This document shows, piece after piece, positions 7,371-15,029 of a DNA stretch of 36,112 nt. Under the pieces are notes generated by a model. It was not told the origin of the DNA and did no database searches. It saw nothing but the letters and a program-made list of their open reading frames with translations. A program made the position numbers and the translations under genes. Positions within the stretch are counted from its first letter, which is position 1; every line of letters begins with the position of its first letter. Location of the stretch: assembly GCA_039934475.1 (NCBI GenBank), contig JBDTMC010000016.1, positions 1 to 36,112 of the forward strand, given 5' to 3'. This DNA comes from JBDTMC01 sp039934475. Its GTDB lineage: Bacteria; Acidobacteriota; Terriglobia; Bryobacterales; Bryobacteraceae.

Positions 7371-9740
7371 TTAGCTGATCGGCTTAACGATTACCGCCGT
7401 CTTGACAGACTGCGGCGGAACACTCAGCCGTGTCATTGTTACGGCAGAAGGCAAGGCCTGAAGGGCGGTTTGAGGACTGACCGGGTTTTCGCCAGAATCA
7501 TATAGCTCGGCAACGAACGCGACTCGCTGCTGCGGAGTGAAGGCGATGCCGAGATGGTAGTCCGCGATCTGATCGTAGCTGAGCTCGATCAGCCAGATGT
7601 CTCGATCAACGGTCGCCCCCTTCGGTAACTTGTGGAGATCATAGGTTCTATCAATCAGCGGGTAGCTGATATGCCCGCCTTTGGACCCGTGCAGAGATAG
7701 CGCATCTGGGCTGGCTTTCAGATGAGCAGTCACTTTTCGAGTCGCCCACAAACCGTTCACTGCAGCATTGACTGGGGGATCCCAAGAGACGACCAGCCTG
7801 AGCTTCGGCTCTGCGCAGTTCTGGTACCAGCTGAAGGGGATTGGAAGCGTCACTCTGGCGACATCACCTGGCCCTTCGAGCATCCCCTGCCACATCAAAA
7901 CAGCAGTGTCCGGCCGGGGTCTTACCAGCCGCGTGCTGCGCGCCACACCCTTGCCCAAACTTCTGAGCGCCAAATCTTGCGCAGGACCTGTGACTGTTGG
8001 GGGCGTCGCCGTAAGGTTCAAGAAGGCCTTAACGGCAACCGCGTATGGCCTCGCACCTTGGGCGCAGACCCGTTGCAGAAGCGTTGCCGCAAACGCGGCC
8101 TCTCGCGCCAGCAGGGGCGCCGCAAATGATGTTCCTGGCTGGTCCTCCCAGCGCGATGCAGCGGTCAACCCCCAAACACCCAGGCCGGGCGATGGATTCA
8201 TGGCGGGTGTTGAATTCCCCCCATTTGCAGAGAAATCGGGCTTCGGAGAATCACATAGCCCGGGGCCAACCCGAGTGAACGGGCTCGGCCACCCTTGGGT
8301 GGTCACCAGGCCGCCCGGGGATAACCTCTCGACAAAAGATCCACAGGTCAGCGAGTTGAAGCTCCTTGCCCAGGCACCCAACCGCCATTCGGGATCGTCG
8401 AAATGCCCCGGATACGGCTGCGCCGCCTGAATTCCAGGAGGCGAATTCCCGGCAGAAACGACAACAAACAGATCGTCGCGGAAGATCAGGTTGTCAAGAT
8501 CCTGAACCAGAAGCAGGTTCTCTCTTTTCTTGGTGAACTCCAGGAGATCTAGCGGGCGAGTATCGAAACTCAGATTGAATACACGTACGTCAGGCGCCGT
8601 GGCAACAATTGCCTGCAACGCCAGAACCACGCTCTTGTCGTCGATGTCCTTAGCGGATGTCGCAACCATGGCATCGTAAAACCTGCACCTGCCGACAGGC
8701 GTTAAGGGGGGACCATCTCCAAAGTCCGGATCGCCGAAGACAACACGGGAAGCCACAAACGAGCCGTGGTCACCGACAGGCGTACCGAACGAGGCAGGTG
8801 CGATATATGCTCCCCGCCGATACTTTGCGAGAACCGAATGGTCTGCAGGCACGCCGGTGTCAAGCACTGCGACGATCGGGAGCGCCGAGATGTCAGGTAC
8901 CTTGGCTGTAGCCGGTGACGATGGTGGTTTCACTTTCGTTTCGCGCCGGCTTGAAACCACGAGAGATGTCAGCGGGGAGTGCAGCGTCTGCACCGAATAG
9001 AACAGCTTAGAGATAGCCCTCAAGGACTCTGGAGTAACTCGTCCGCGTGCCCAGTTCCTTCCAGAGAAGTCAGTACCGAGACCTGTGATAGCCTCTCGCC
9101 GCTCCCGTTTGAGGAGAGCCGCAATCGAATGCATCATCGTATCGACCTCGGACCTCGTCAGGAGTGGTTGAAATTCGACAACCGCGTCCGTGGGCGTGTG
9201 CGTCCGCAGCGACCGTATCCAGGTTTCATCGATCCTGAGTTGCGGCGGGACCAAATCAAATGATTCAACGCTTGCCCATCGGGCCTGTTCCCGCGGCCCA
9301 ACCTCGCCGAGCCTACGCGTCGTTGACACGAGTTGTTCCAGGCGCTCTGGACGGATGTGGACCACGGCATCACCCTGATCTGTCACCTCTACGAGTTCCA
9401 TGCCGAGGCGTCGGAAGACACGCGAATCTCGGTCTTCGTAATGAACGGGTTCACTAACGACGCCGTCTGGTGCAATCTTCTTGTTTTTCGATCTCTTTTG
9501 GATTTCGGCGACAGGTTTGGCCAGGACGAAGTAGTGGCTTTCTCGCAGCGGGTCCTTTGACGCTCGGATAGCCAATTTCACTGACTCCAACGCCGCAGCG
9601 ACATGTTGGCCTTTTGCGGCCCAGTTGATTCCATGGTACTGGGGCACACGGCCGCCACCTTCTTTCTCCCCCCGAGACAGCTCATGCTGTTCGTTGAGAA
9701 AAAACGTGCGGGGCGTGAGCCGGTCCGGTTCGGGCATCAC
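7371..9740 (-). CDS. Cytoplasmic subtilisin-like (S8) serine protease of an ATPase-protease pair
   Basis: 789 residues with no signal peptide, unlike most subtilases, so it should act inside the cell. The N-terminal 280 or so residues form a charged, unassigned domain. The S8 catalytic domain follows: Asp294 in PIVAVLDTGVP, His325 in GDHGSFVAS, the oxyanion Asn432 in VVVSAGNSPP and Ser538 in QPGTSFAAPLLA. The triad is therefore complete. A beta-rich C-terminal region (about 600-789) completes it. The first codon is a GTG sharing one base with the ATPase stop. An ATG one codon later (9737) is equally good, with GGGAG in front. Tight coupling to the upstream AAA ATPase suggests an ATP-gated protease, the ATPase remodelling or delivering substrate. 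Target unknown; a defence or stress role is inference. Confidence 0.9.
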   Translation of the reverse strand: MMPEPDRLTPRTFFLNEQHELSRGEKEGGGRVPQYHGINWAAKGQHVAAALESVKLAIRASKDPLRESHYFVLAKPVAEIQKRSKNKKIAPDGVVSEPVHYEDRDSRVFRRLGMELVEVTDQGDAVVHIRPERLEQLVSTTRRLGEVGPREQARWASVESFDLVPPQLRIDETWIRSLRTHTPTDAVVEFQPLLTRSEVDTMMHSIAALLKRERREAITGLGTDFSGRNWARGRVTPESLRAISKLFYSVQTLHSPLTSLVVSSRRETKVKPPSSPATAKVPDISALPIVAVLDTGVPADHSVLAKYRRGAYIAPASFGTPVGDHGSFVASRVVFGDPDFGDGPPLTPVGRCRFYDAMVATSAKDIDDKSVVLALQAIVATAPDVRVFNLSFDTRPLDLLEFTKKRENLLLVQDLDNLIFRDDLFVVVSAGNSPPGIQAAQPYPGHFDDPEWRLGAWARSFNSLTCGSFVERLSPGGLVTTQGWPSPFTRVGPGLCDSPKPDFSANGGNSTPAMNPSPGLGVWGLTAASRWEDQPGTSFAAPLLAREAAFAATLLQRVCAQGARPYAVAVKAFLNLTATPPTVTGPAQDLALRSLGKGVARSTRLVRPRPDTAVLMWQGMLEGPGDVARVTLPIPFSWYQNCAEPKLRLVVSWDPPVNAAVNGLWATRKVTAHLKASPDALSLHGSKGGHISYPLIDRTYDLHKLPKGATVDRDIWLIELSYDQIADYHLGIAFTPQQRVAFVAELYDSGENPVSPQTALQALPSAVTMTRLSVPPQSVKTAVIVKPIS

Positions 9741-10657
9741 TACACTCCCAGACGACGCAGCGCAAGCCTTCGCGCCTCGTCTTCGATTGCGCGCTCTACG
9801 TCCGCGTAGTTCCTTAGACTTCCGAGTCGCTTCGTAAGAGCCGATGTGACATTGAGACCGAACGCCTTCGCTTTCGCCTGCGAGAACCGGCGGATCTCTT
9901 CTCTGTTTGGTGCCGGGAATCGGAACGCCAGATCGAAACGCCGCCAGAGGGCATGGTCCAGGCTGTCAGGCAGGTTAGATGTGGCGACCACAAGCCCGCG
10001 CAACTCAGAAAGCTCCAACTCCTGCATCAGTGCGATGACGATGCGGTCCAACTCACCCACCTCGGTTGGACTTCCACGCTGTTTCCCAAGGGCGTCGATT
10101 TCATCGAACAGCAGTACACATCGCGTGGTCTCGGCAAATTGAAACAGTTGCCTTATGTGCGAGGCTGTTTGCCCAAGATATGCTCCGATTACGGAGTCAA
10201 ACCGCACGATGAAGAGCGGCAGGTGAAGTTCGTTCGCCAATGCGTGGGCGGCGAGGCTCTTCCCACATCCGGGCGGCCCGTGGAAGATGAGCTTACTCCT
10301 GCGGCGGATGCCCAGAGCATCAATCTCGGACTGGTGCTGGAACTCCTTAATGACTTCCGCAAACTGCCTTCTGGCATCACTCCGTAACGCCACCTGATCC
10401 AACGCGGCGTCAGAAGTGCCGCGCGAGAGCGCGGTGAGGAGGAATGCGGACTGGCCGTTGCGTTCGACGCCGGCCTCCTGATCGGAATGGACCTTCGTCC
10501 CGTTGGAGACCAAGGACCCTCGGAGCAGCTGAGCGGCTGTACCATGCCCCTTCTTTTCTTCGTCGGCTGCGATCTCCGTTGCCATCCGGGCGGCGGCAGG
10601 CAAGTCCCTGCTTGCCAAGGCTTTAAACAGCTTCGAAAGATGATTTACGGTTGGCAT
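9740..10657 (-). CDS. AAA+ ATPase, partner of the S8 protease
   Basis: 305 residues. A helical N-terminal region (about 1-85) precedes a single classic AAA module. Walker A is GPPGCGKS (127-134), the pore-loop-like segment is FDSVIGAYLGQTASHIRQLF, Walker B is CVLLFDEIDAL with Asp-Glu (185-186), sensor 1 is VVATSN (224-228) and an Arg-finger pair lies in LWRRFDLAFRFP. All key residues are present. The module resembles the FtsH/CDC48-type classic clade rather than ClpX or Lon. It is the first gene of a two-gene operon with the protease and ends one base into it. The short N-terminal domain may recognise a substrate or trigger. I recall AAA-subtilase neighbours as a recurring annotation in bacteria, with no function known to me. 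Confidence 0.9.
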   Translation of the reverse strand: MPTVNHLSKLFKALASRDLPAAARMATEIAADEEKKGHGTAAQLLRGSLVSNGTKVHSDQEAGVERNGQSAFLLTALSRGTSDAALDQVALRSDARRQFAEVIKEFQHQSEIDALGIRRRSKLIFHGPPGCGKSLAAHALANELHLPLFIVRFDSVIGAYLGQTASHIRQLFQFAETTRCVLLFDEIDALGKQRGSPTEVGELDRIVIALMQELELSELRGLVVATSNLPDSLDHALWRRFDLAFRFPAPNREEIRRFSQAKAKAFGLNVTSALTKRLGSLRNYADVERAIEDEARRLALRRLGV

Positions 10658-10803
10658 TTATCAGACACAACAACTCTACAAGTTTAAGCCCTTTCGGGGG
10701 TCGGGCGTCAGACATTCAGCCGCGTTCCCTGACCGCCTAGTGTACCAACGCCAGCTACACCTTCCCCGTAAATTCCAGGAGGCGGCCGTTCGCCGCGTCG
10801 TCA

Positions 10804-10998
10804 TTCTGGCCAGTTCCTCCCTCGGCTTCAGCGTCATCTATGATGGGCAGAAGGTGATGGTGCAGGGAAGACGGCGGGCCCGGCAGAACCTGCCACCACT
10901 GCCGGCTGACGGCTATGCCTGGCTACCCAGTCGTGACACGCAATTGTGGGTAGACGGCGTAAAAGTGGCCGCCCGTGGCGGGCTGGTACGGATCGGGC
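10804..10998 (+). repeat. 195-bp direct repeat, right copy (detached heparinase 3' end)
   Basis: Matches 6510-6704 without gaps, with about nine differences. The heparinase frame stays open through this copy and continues as PKIQGRTRR to a TGA at 11025-11027, which overlaps the next gene's ATG (ATGA). This copy therefore carries the older 3' junction. It is now cut off from the rest of its gene, and several of its substitutions change amino acids (TAD to IYD, E to V), as expected for a freed remnant. Confidence 0.9.
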
Positions 10999-11023
10999 CG
11001 AAGATTCAAGGGAGAACCCGGCG

Positions 11024-12763
11024 ATGAGACAGATCAGACTAATTGCCGCCTTTGTCGCGGCCGCGGTTTTGCTGTCGGCTCAGGAGAGTGGCATGCGGGC
11101 CTTGGGCGCGCGCCGGATTGAATTATCAACCACCGGTCTCACCGAGTTTGGCGCCAACACCGGCTCCTATGGCCGGCTGCTAACGTCCTTGCGAAAGCTC
11201 ATGGCCGGGAGCGTTTTCACTGTCAATCTGGCAGGCAGCGAACGGACAGCCTTCATGGACTGGCTCAGGGACCATGTGCATATCACGAACGCCATGAAGT
11301 ATTGGGCTCCGGACCTCAAAAGTCACCTCGAGTTCTTTCTCGAACAGCAGACTCCTGAGGGTCTTTACTACGATTACTACGACCCCATTACCGATGCGGA
11401 CAACGAGCGGCTCGGTGTGTTCGACCATCGCTTTTGGAAGATCCTGCCCGGTGGCAAAGTCCAACTCTGCCGCCTCCCCCTGGAAGCCGATTTGGAGTAT
11501 CTGATGGTCGAGGGCGTCTACCACTACTGGCAGGCAACCGGGGACACGAGCTTTGTCCGAAAATGGCTGCCGGCGCTGGAGAAGGGGATGGCGTACTCGA
11601 TGAACGATCCCTTGCGCTGGTCACGGAAATTCCGGCTCGTGAAGCGTGCCTATACCATCGATACCTGGGATTTCCAGCATCCGCCCGGCGCCACTCTCGC
11701 CTACAACCACGAGCACCCGCGTTCCGCCCAGATGGAGAAAGAGATCTTCAACATAGACCAGAACACTCCCATGGGGATCATGCATGGCGACAACAGCGGT
11801 ATGTACGCGGCTTGCCGGCAGCTCGCCGCCATGCATCTCGCCCTAGGGGACGCCGCCGACGGACAGATCTGGAACGCCGAAGCGGAAACGTTTCGGGCGC
11901 GCACCAACAAGGTGTGCTGGAACGGCCGGTTCTACTCCCACTTCGTTGAGGACGACCCTCTGCCCGCCCACCTGTCCCACATCGATTGGAAGAACACGCT
12001 GAGCCTTTCCAATACCTACGATGTGAACCGCGGCTTGGCCACCGACCCGATGGCGGAATCGATTATCCAGACATATCTGGATCTGAAGCAGAAGACGAGG
12101 ACAGAATCCTTTGCCGAGTGGTTTTCCATTTATCCGCCTGTGCGCCCGCACTTCACCGGGTATACACCGGGCTCGTATCTCAATGGGAACATCCTCACCA
12201 TCGTCGCCGGAGAACTTGCCAAGGCCGCCTTCCAACATGGCTATGAGGCCTACGGCGTCGACATCCTCGATCGGCTGGCGAAAATGGTGGAGCAGCGCGG
12301 CGGTCAATTGCCGGCGCCTTACCATCCGGACGGTACGGTAGACGGCGGCGTTCCGGACAACTGGGGTCAGGCGGCGGTGGTCAGTGCTCTCATCGAAGGA
12401 TTGGCGGGGGTGGTGGACCGGGGTGCCCTCTTCGAGTCCGTTGAGATCTCGCCGCGCTGGCTGGCGGCAGGCATAGACGAGGCGGATGTGACAGTGGCGT
12501 ACGGTCCAAGCCGGAAACAGGTTCGTTACCGCTACAAGATTGACCGGGCGGCCCGCGGAATCCGAATCGACCTAAGTGGCGACACTAAGCGGTATCGCCT
12601 TCGATTGCTGTTACCTGAAAACGCCGCAGTGGCGAGTGCCAGGGTGGGTGACGCTGCCGTCGAGCCGGTGATCGAGACAATCCGCTCGAGCCGCTATGCC
12701 GTCGTAGATGGAGCGCTCGCCGGGACAGCCGTGATCGGACTGCGCTACGAAGATCGCCGGTGA
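11024..12763 (+). CDS. Secreted six-hairpin glycosidase
   Basis: 579 residues from the ATG at 11024, chosen because it is preceded by GGGAGAA at a good distance and begins a clear signal peptide (MRQIRLIAAFVAAAVLLSAQ). An upstream start at 10946 would translate repeat-derived sequence instead. The body has the alternating helical pattern of an (alpha/alpha)6 barrel, with aromatic and acidic patches such as YYDYYDP, DTWDFQHPP and GVPDNWGQAAVVSALIEGL. The last resembles the C-terminal part of amylo-glucosidase and rhamnosidase-like families. A small beta domain closes it. It would act in the periplasm or outside on oligosaccharides made by the lyase. The ATGA overlap with the detached heparinase 3' end shows it once followed that gene directly. 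The exact GH family is not settled. Confidence 0.78.
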   Translation: MRQIRLIAAFVAAAVLLSAQESGMRALGARRIELSTTGLTEFGANTGSYGRLLTSLRKLMAGSVFTVNLAGSERTAFMDWLRDHVHITNAMKYWAPDLKSHLEFFLEQQTPEGLYYDYYDPITDADNERLGVFDHRFWKILPGGKVQLCRLPLEADLEYLMVEGVYHYWQATGDTSFVRKWLPALEKGMAYSMNDPLRWSRKFRLVKRAYTIDTWDFQHPPGATLAYNHEHPRSAQMEKEIFNIDQNTPMGIMHGDNSGMYAACRQLAAMHLALGDAADGQIWNAEAETFRARTNKVCWNGRFYSHFVEDDPLPAHLSHIDWKNTLSLSNTYDVNRGLATDPMAESIIQTYLDLKQKTRTESFAEWFSIYPPVRPHFTGYTPGSYLNGNILTIVAGELAKAAFQHGYEAYGVDILDRLAKMVEQRGGQLPAPYHPDGTVDGGVPDNWGQAAVVSALIEGLAGVVDRGALFESVEISPRWLAAGIDEADVTVAYGPSRKQVRYRYKIDRAARGIRIDLSGDTKRYRLRLLLPENAAVASARVGDAAVEPVIETIRSSRYAVVDGALAGTAVIGLRYEDRR

Positions 12764-12802
12764 TGGCACGCCGGCGGCTTCACCGCTCATAGACGGGCCG
12801 GA

Positions 12803-13573
12803 TCAATCGTCGAACTCGGCCCAAACCACCGTATGGTCGGAGGACCCTTTCACCGTGCGTGCCGCCATATCCACTTCAGCACGGCGGCATTTCTTGGCGA
12901 GTGGCTCCGTTGCGAGGATGTGGTCGATGCGCCAGCCAAAATTCCGCTCCACCGCGTTTCGAAAATAATCCCAGTAGGTGTACTGTACGGCGTCGGGGTG
13001 CAGCCTTCGGAAGACGTCTACGAATCCCCAGGCCACGGCTTCCTTGTAAGCGTTCCTGGCATCGACATGAAAATCGGGATCGTTCACCCTCCGGTCTGGG
13101 TGGTAAACGTCGATTGATTCCGGTGCCACATTGACGTCGCCCACCCAAATGGCCGGCTTCTGGGGGTCGAGGTGATTCTCAAAATAACCGCGCAGCCGTC
13201 GAAACCAGGCAAGTTTCAGAGCGTATTTTTCCGAATCGATGGAATAACCTTGAGGCACGTAGGTGTTGATGATCGGAATGCCGTCGATGACGGTCTGGAT
13301 GATGCGAAAGTCTTCGTTGTCGTTGCCTTCGTGCAGCCCGTGGATCACCTTCTCCGGCGCTTTCCGGGAGAGGGTCGCCACCCCGTTGTAGGCCTTCATC
13401 CCCCGGTAGCTCGCATGGTAACCCGCCTGTTTGATCGCCTCTTCCGGAAAGTCTTTGTCCTGGACCTTCGTCTCCTGTAAGCACAGGACGTCGGGCTTGT
13501 TTTCAGCAAGCCACTCCAGAACGATGGCCAGTCGTGATCGAATGGAGTTTACATTGTAGGTGGCGATCTTCAT
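12803..13573 (-). CDS. xth: Exodeoxyribonuclease III (AP endonuclease)
   Basis: 256 residues, close to the 268 of the E. coli enzyme. Cuts DNA 5' of abasic sites and removes 3' blocking groups in base-excision repair; cytoplasmic. The exonuclease/endonuclease/phosphatase landmarks are all present: MKIATYNVNSIRSRL with the catalytic Asn, LCLQETKVQD with the metal-binding Glu, WVGDVNVAPESIDVYHP with the Asp and Asn, WRIDHILATEPLA and the terminal SSDHTVVWAEF with the catalytic His. It has its own transcription unit, divergent from lacI across about 430 bases. Nothing looks damaged. Confidence 0.95.
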   Translation of the reverse strand: MKIATYNVNSIRSRLAIVLEWLAENKPDVLCLQETKVQDKDFPEEAIKQAGYHASYRGMKAYNGVATLSRKAPEKVIHGLHEGNDNEDFRIIQTVIDGIPIINTYVPQGYSIDSEKYALKLAWFRRLRGYFENHLDPQKPAIWVGDVNVAPESIDVYHPDRRVNDPDFHVDARNAYKEAVAWGFVDVFRRLHPDAVQYTYWDYFRNAVERNFGWRIDHILATEPLAKKCRRAEVDMAARTVKGSSDHTVVWAEFDD

Positions 13574-14001
13574 AGGCAGTGTGAGGACGGCGTTGACGAA
13601 AGCCGAGGTGACCGGCTAGTGCTTAGATTATGATCTCTGAGACCATCGCGTAAAGCGAGAGTCATTTACAACTGTTGTTCGGAGCCACGGCGAGAGGGTG
13701 GCAACTGGCGAGGTTGCTTGGATTTGGACTGTTGCCAACGAACGGGGACACTTCGATGGTGCCCACGTGACCCCCCAGGCCCCGCCAGGAGGAATGGGAA
13801 ATATTGCGGCGTAAGCAAAACCAATTGGACCTCCTCCGCCGCGAACAGTACTTCGCAACGCTCCAACAATCACACCAACAAAACGAAGCCAATGCGCACG
13901 CTGCTGCCCGAGTTCCGGCAGTTTCCTGCAAGCTATACAATGATCCTTACAGCGCCCCATGGCCGGCTCCACACACCGGTCAAGGCGGAAAGACCGGTGG
14001 A
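13574..14001. other. Divergent intergenic region between xth and lacI
   Basis: About 430 bases with open frames on both strands, but none has a recognisable domain. A plus-strand frame continuous with lacI could extend it by 66 codons. That extension is Gln/Asn/Ala-rich and precedes the normal LacI start, so I treat it as untranslated. A -10-like TATACAAT lies at 13935-13942 without a clear -35. An inverted repeat sits at the lacI start. Confidence 0.5.
13974..13999 (+). promoter_or_regulatory. Inverted repeat over the lacI ribosome-binding site
   Basis: CACCGGT (13974-13980) and ACCGGTG (13993-13999) are perfect inverted copies separated by 12 bases, ending two bases before the lacI ATG. 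The right arm contains the GGTGG that would serve as ribosome-binding site. It could be an RNA hairpin that hides the start, or an operator for autoregulation. Sequence symmetry is seen directly; function is inferred. Confidence 0.45.
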
Positions 14002-15006
14002 ATGAACCTCGAAGAAGTCGCGAAACGCGCGAAAGTATCTACAGCTACCGTATCCAGAGTTCTGAATAACATCGAAGTCGTCAAGGGGTCCACGCGCGCC
14101 CGTGTCCTGAAAGCGGTGGAGGAGCTAAAGTACCAGCCAAATCTTCACGCCCGTACCCTCGCCGGCGGTAAGAGCCATACCCTCGGCGTCATCGTCTCCA
14201 ACATGGAGAATCCGTTCTTCGTCGACGTCTTTCGCGCCCTCGATTCCGACGCTCACCAGCACGGCTACGAAGTCGTGCTCGCCAATACAGACTACAAAGC
14301 GGAACAGTTGGTGGCCAGCATCCGCCTCATGATCGCCCGTCGCGTTGCCGGCCTCGCCGTCGTCGTCTCTGAGATGGATCAGTCGCTGATTCAGGAACTG
14401 GAGGAGAGCCGCATCCCGGCCGTCTTCTTCGATGTCGGCTCCGCCCGCCGAAATGTCTCCAACGTTCGCGTCAACTACAACCGTGGCATCGAGCGGGTTG
14501 TGGAATACCTCTTTGACCTCGGCCACCGCCGCATGGCCTTCGTCGGCCATCATCCCACGCTTGGCCCCACTAGCCTGCGCCAGCGCACCTTCGTTGAAAC
14601 CGTGTCCCTTCACTCGCCCCACGTCGAATGGCGCACCGCGGTGGATGCGGACGGCCTCGAAGGCGGGCGTCACGCCGTGCGCGAATTGCTCCAGTCCGGC
14701 TTCCACCCTACCGCCATTATTTGCGTCAACGATTTCATGGCGGTCGGCGTTCTGCGGGAACTGCGCGAGCACGGTCTTCGCGTCCCCGAAGATGTCTCTG
14801 TAACCGGCTTCGACAACATCCGGCTGTCCGAATACAGTTATCCGCAACTCACCACTGTGCACATTCCCCGCGATCGTATCGGGCACATCGTATTTGACAC
14901 GCTCGTCCAGGGTCTGCCGGGCTCCCGTCCTCCGGGGCGCGAAGTCGTCATCGATCCCGAACTCGTCTTGCGCGAATCTACCGGTCCGTGCAAAACCACA
15001 TCCTGA
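14002..15006 (+). CDS. LacI-family transcriptional regulator
   Basis: 334 residues from the ATG at 14002, chosen because the LacI helix-turn-helix begins at once: MNLEEVAKRAKVSTATVSRV, then LNN and the hinge-helix region LKYQPNLHARTLAGGKSHT. The periplasmic-binding-protein-like sensor domain follows, with GVIVSNMENPFFVDVFRAL, FDLGHRRMAFVGH, AIICVNDFMAVGVLREL and SVTGFDNIRLSEYSYPQLTT. It should bind a sugar or sugar phosphate and repress or activate nearby genes. The GH29 fucosidase gene begins 23 bases downstream on the same strand, so control of that gene is likely. Ligand unknown. Reading through from 13804 would add 66 residues unlike the family. Confidence 0.92.
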   Translation: MNLEEVAKRAKVSTATVSRVLNNIEVVKGSTRARVLKAVEELKYQPNLHARTLAGGKSHTLGVIVSNMENPFFVDVFRALDSDAHQHGYEVVLANTDYKAEQLVASIRLMIARRVAGLAVVVSEMDQSLIQELEESRIPAVFFDVGSARRNVSNVRVNYNRGIERVVEYLFDLGHRRMAFVGHHPTLGPTSLRQRTFVETVSLHSPHVEWRTAVDADGLEGGRHAVRELLQSGFHPTAIICVNDFMAVGVLRELREHGLRVPEDVSVTGFDNIRLSEYSYPQLTTVHIPRDRIGHIVFDTLVQGLPGSRPPGREVVIDPELVLRESTGPCKTTS

Positions 15007-15029
15007 AGCGCTAAAGTAGAGGGACTTCC

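Larger units (their letters stand above)
6705..10998. mobile_element. Candidate 4.3-kb genomic insertion carrying an ATPase-protease operon
   Basis: Bounded by the two copies of the 195-bp repeat, this unit interrupts what reads as a continuous heparinase-glycosidase operon. Contents: a hexamer repeat, a broken small plus-strand gene, and the minus-strand AAA ATPase and subtilase genes. No integrase, transposase, tRNA end or terminal inverted repeat is visible, so the mechanism is unknown. Options are integration of a circular molecule by homology, a duplication-associated insertion, or a decayed element. Single recombination between the repeats would delete exactly 4294 bases. The boundary evidence is direct; calling it mobile is inference. 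Confidence 0.5.

Noticed and set aside
10740..11027. Independent 95-residue protein ending at 11027
   Set aside because: Its second half is the detached heparinase end; the first part has no homologous feel, so it is a remnant rather than a gene.
13628..13972. 114-codon minus-strand open frame between xth and lacI
   Set aside because: Some hydrophobic order (FAYAAIFPIPPGGAWG) but no known domain, and it overlaps the probable lacI leader; not strong enough to call.
13804..14001. 66-codon N-terminal extension of lacI
   Set aside because: The standard LacI helix-turn-helix begins at 14002 and the extension is Gln/Asn/Ala-rich and unlike the family.
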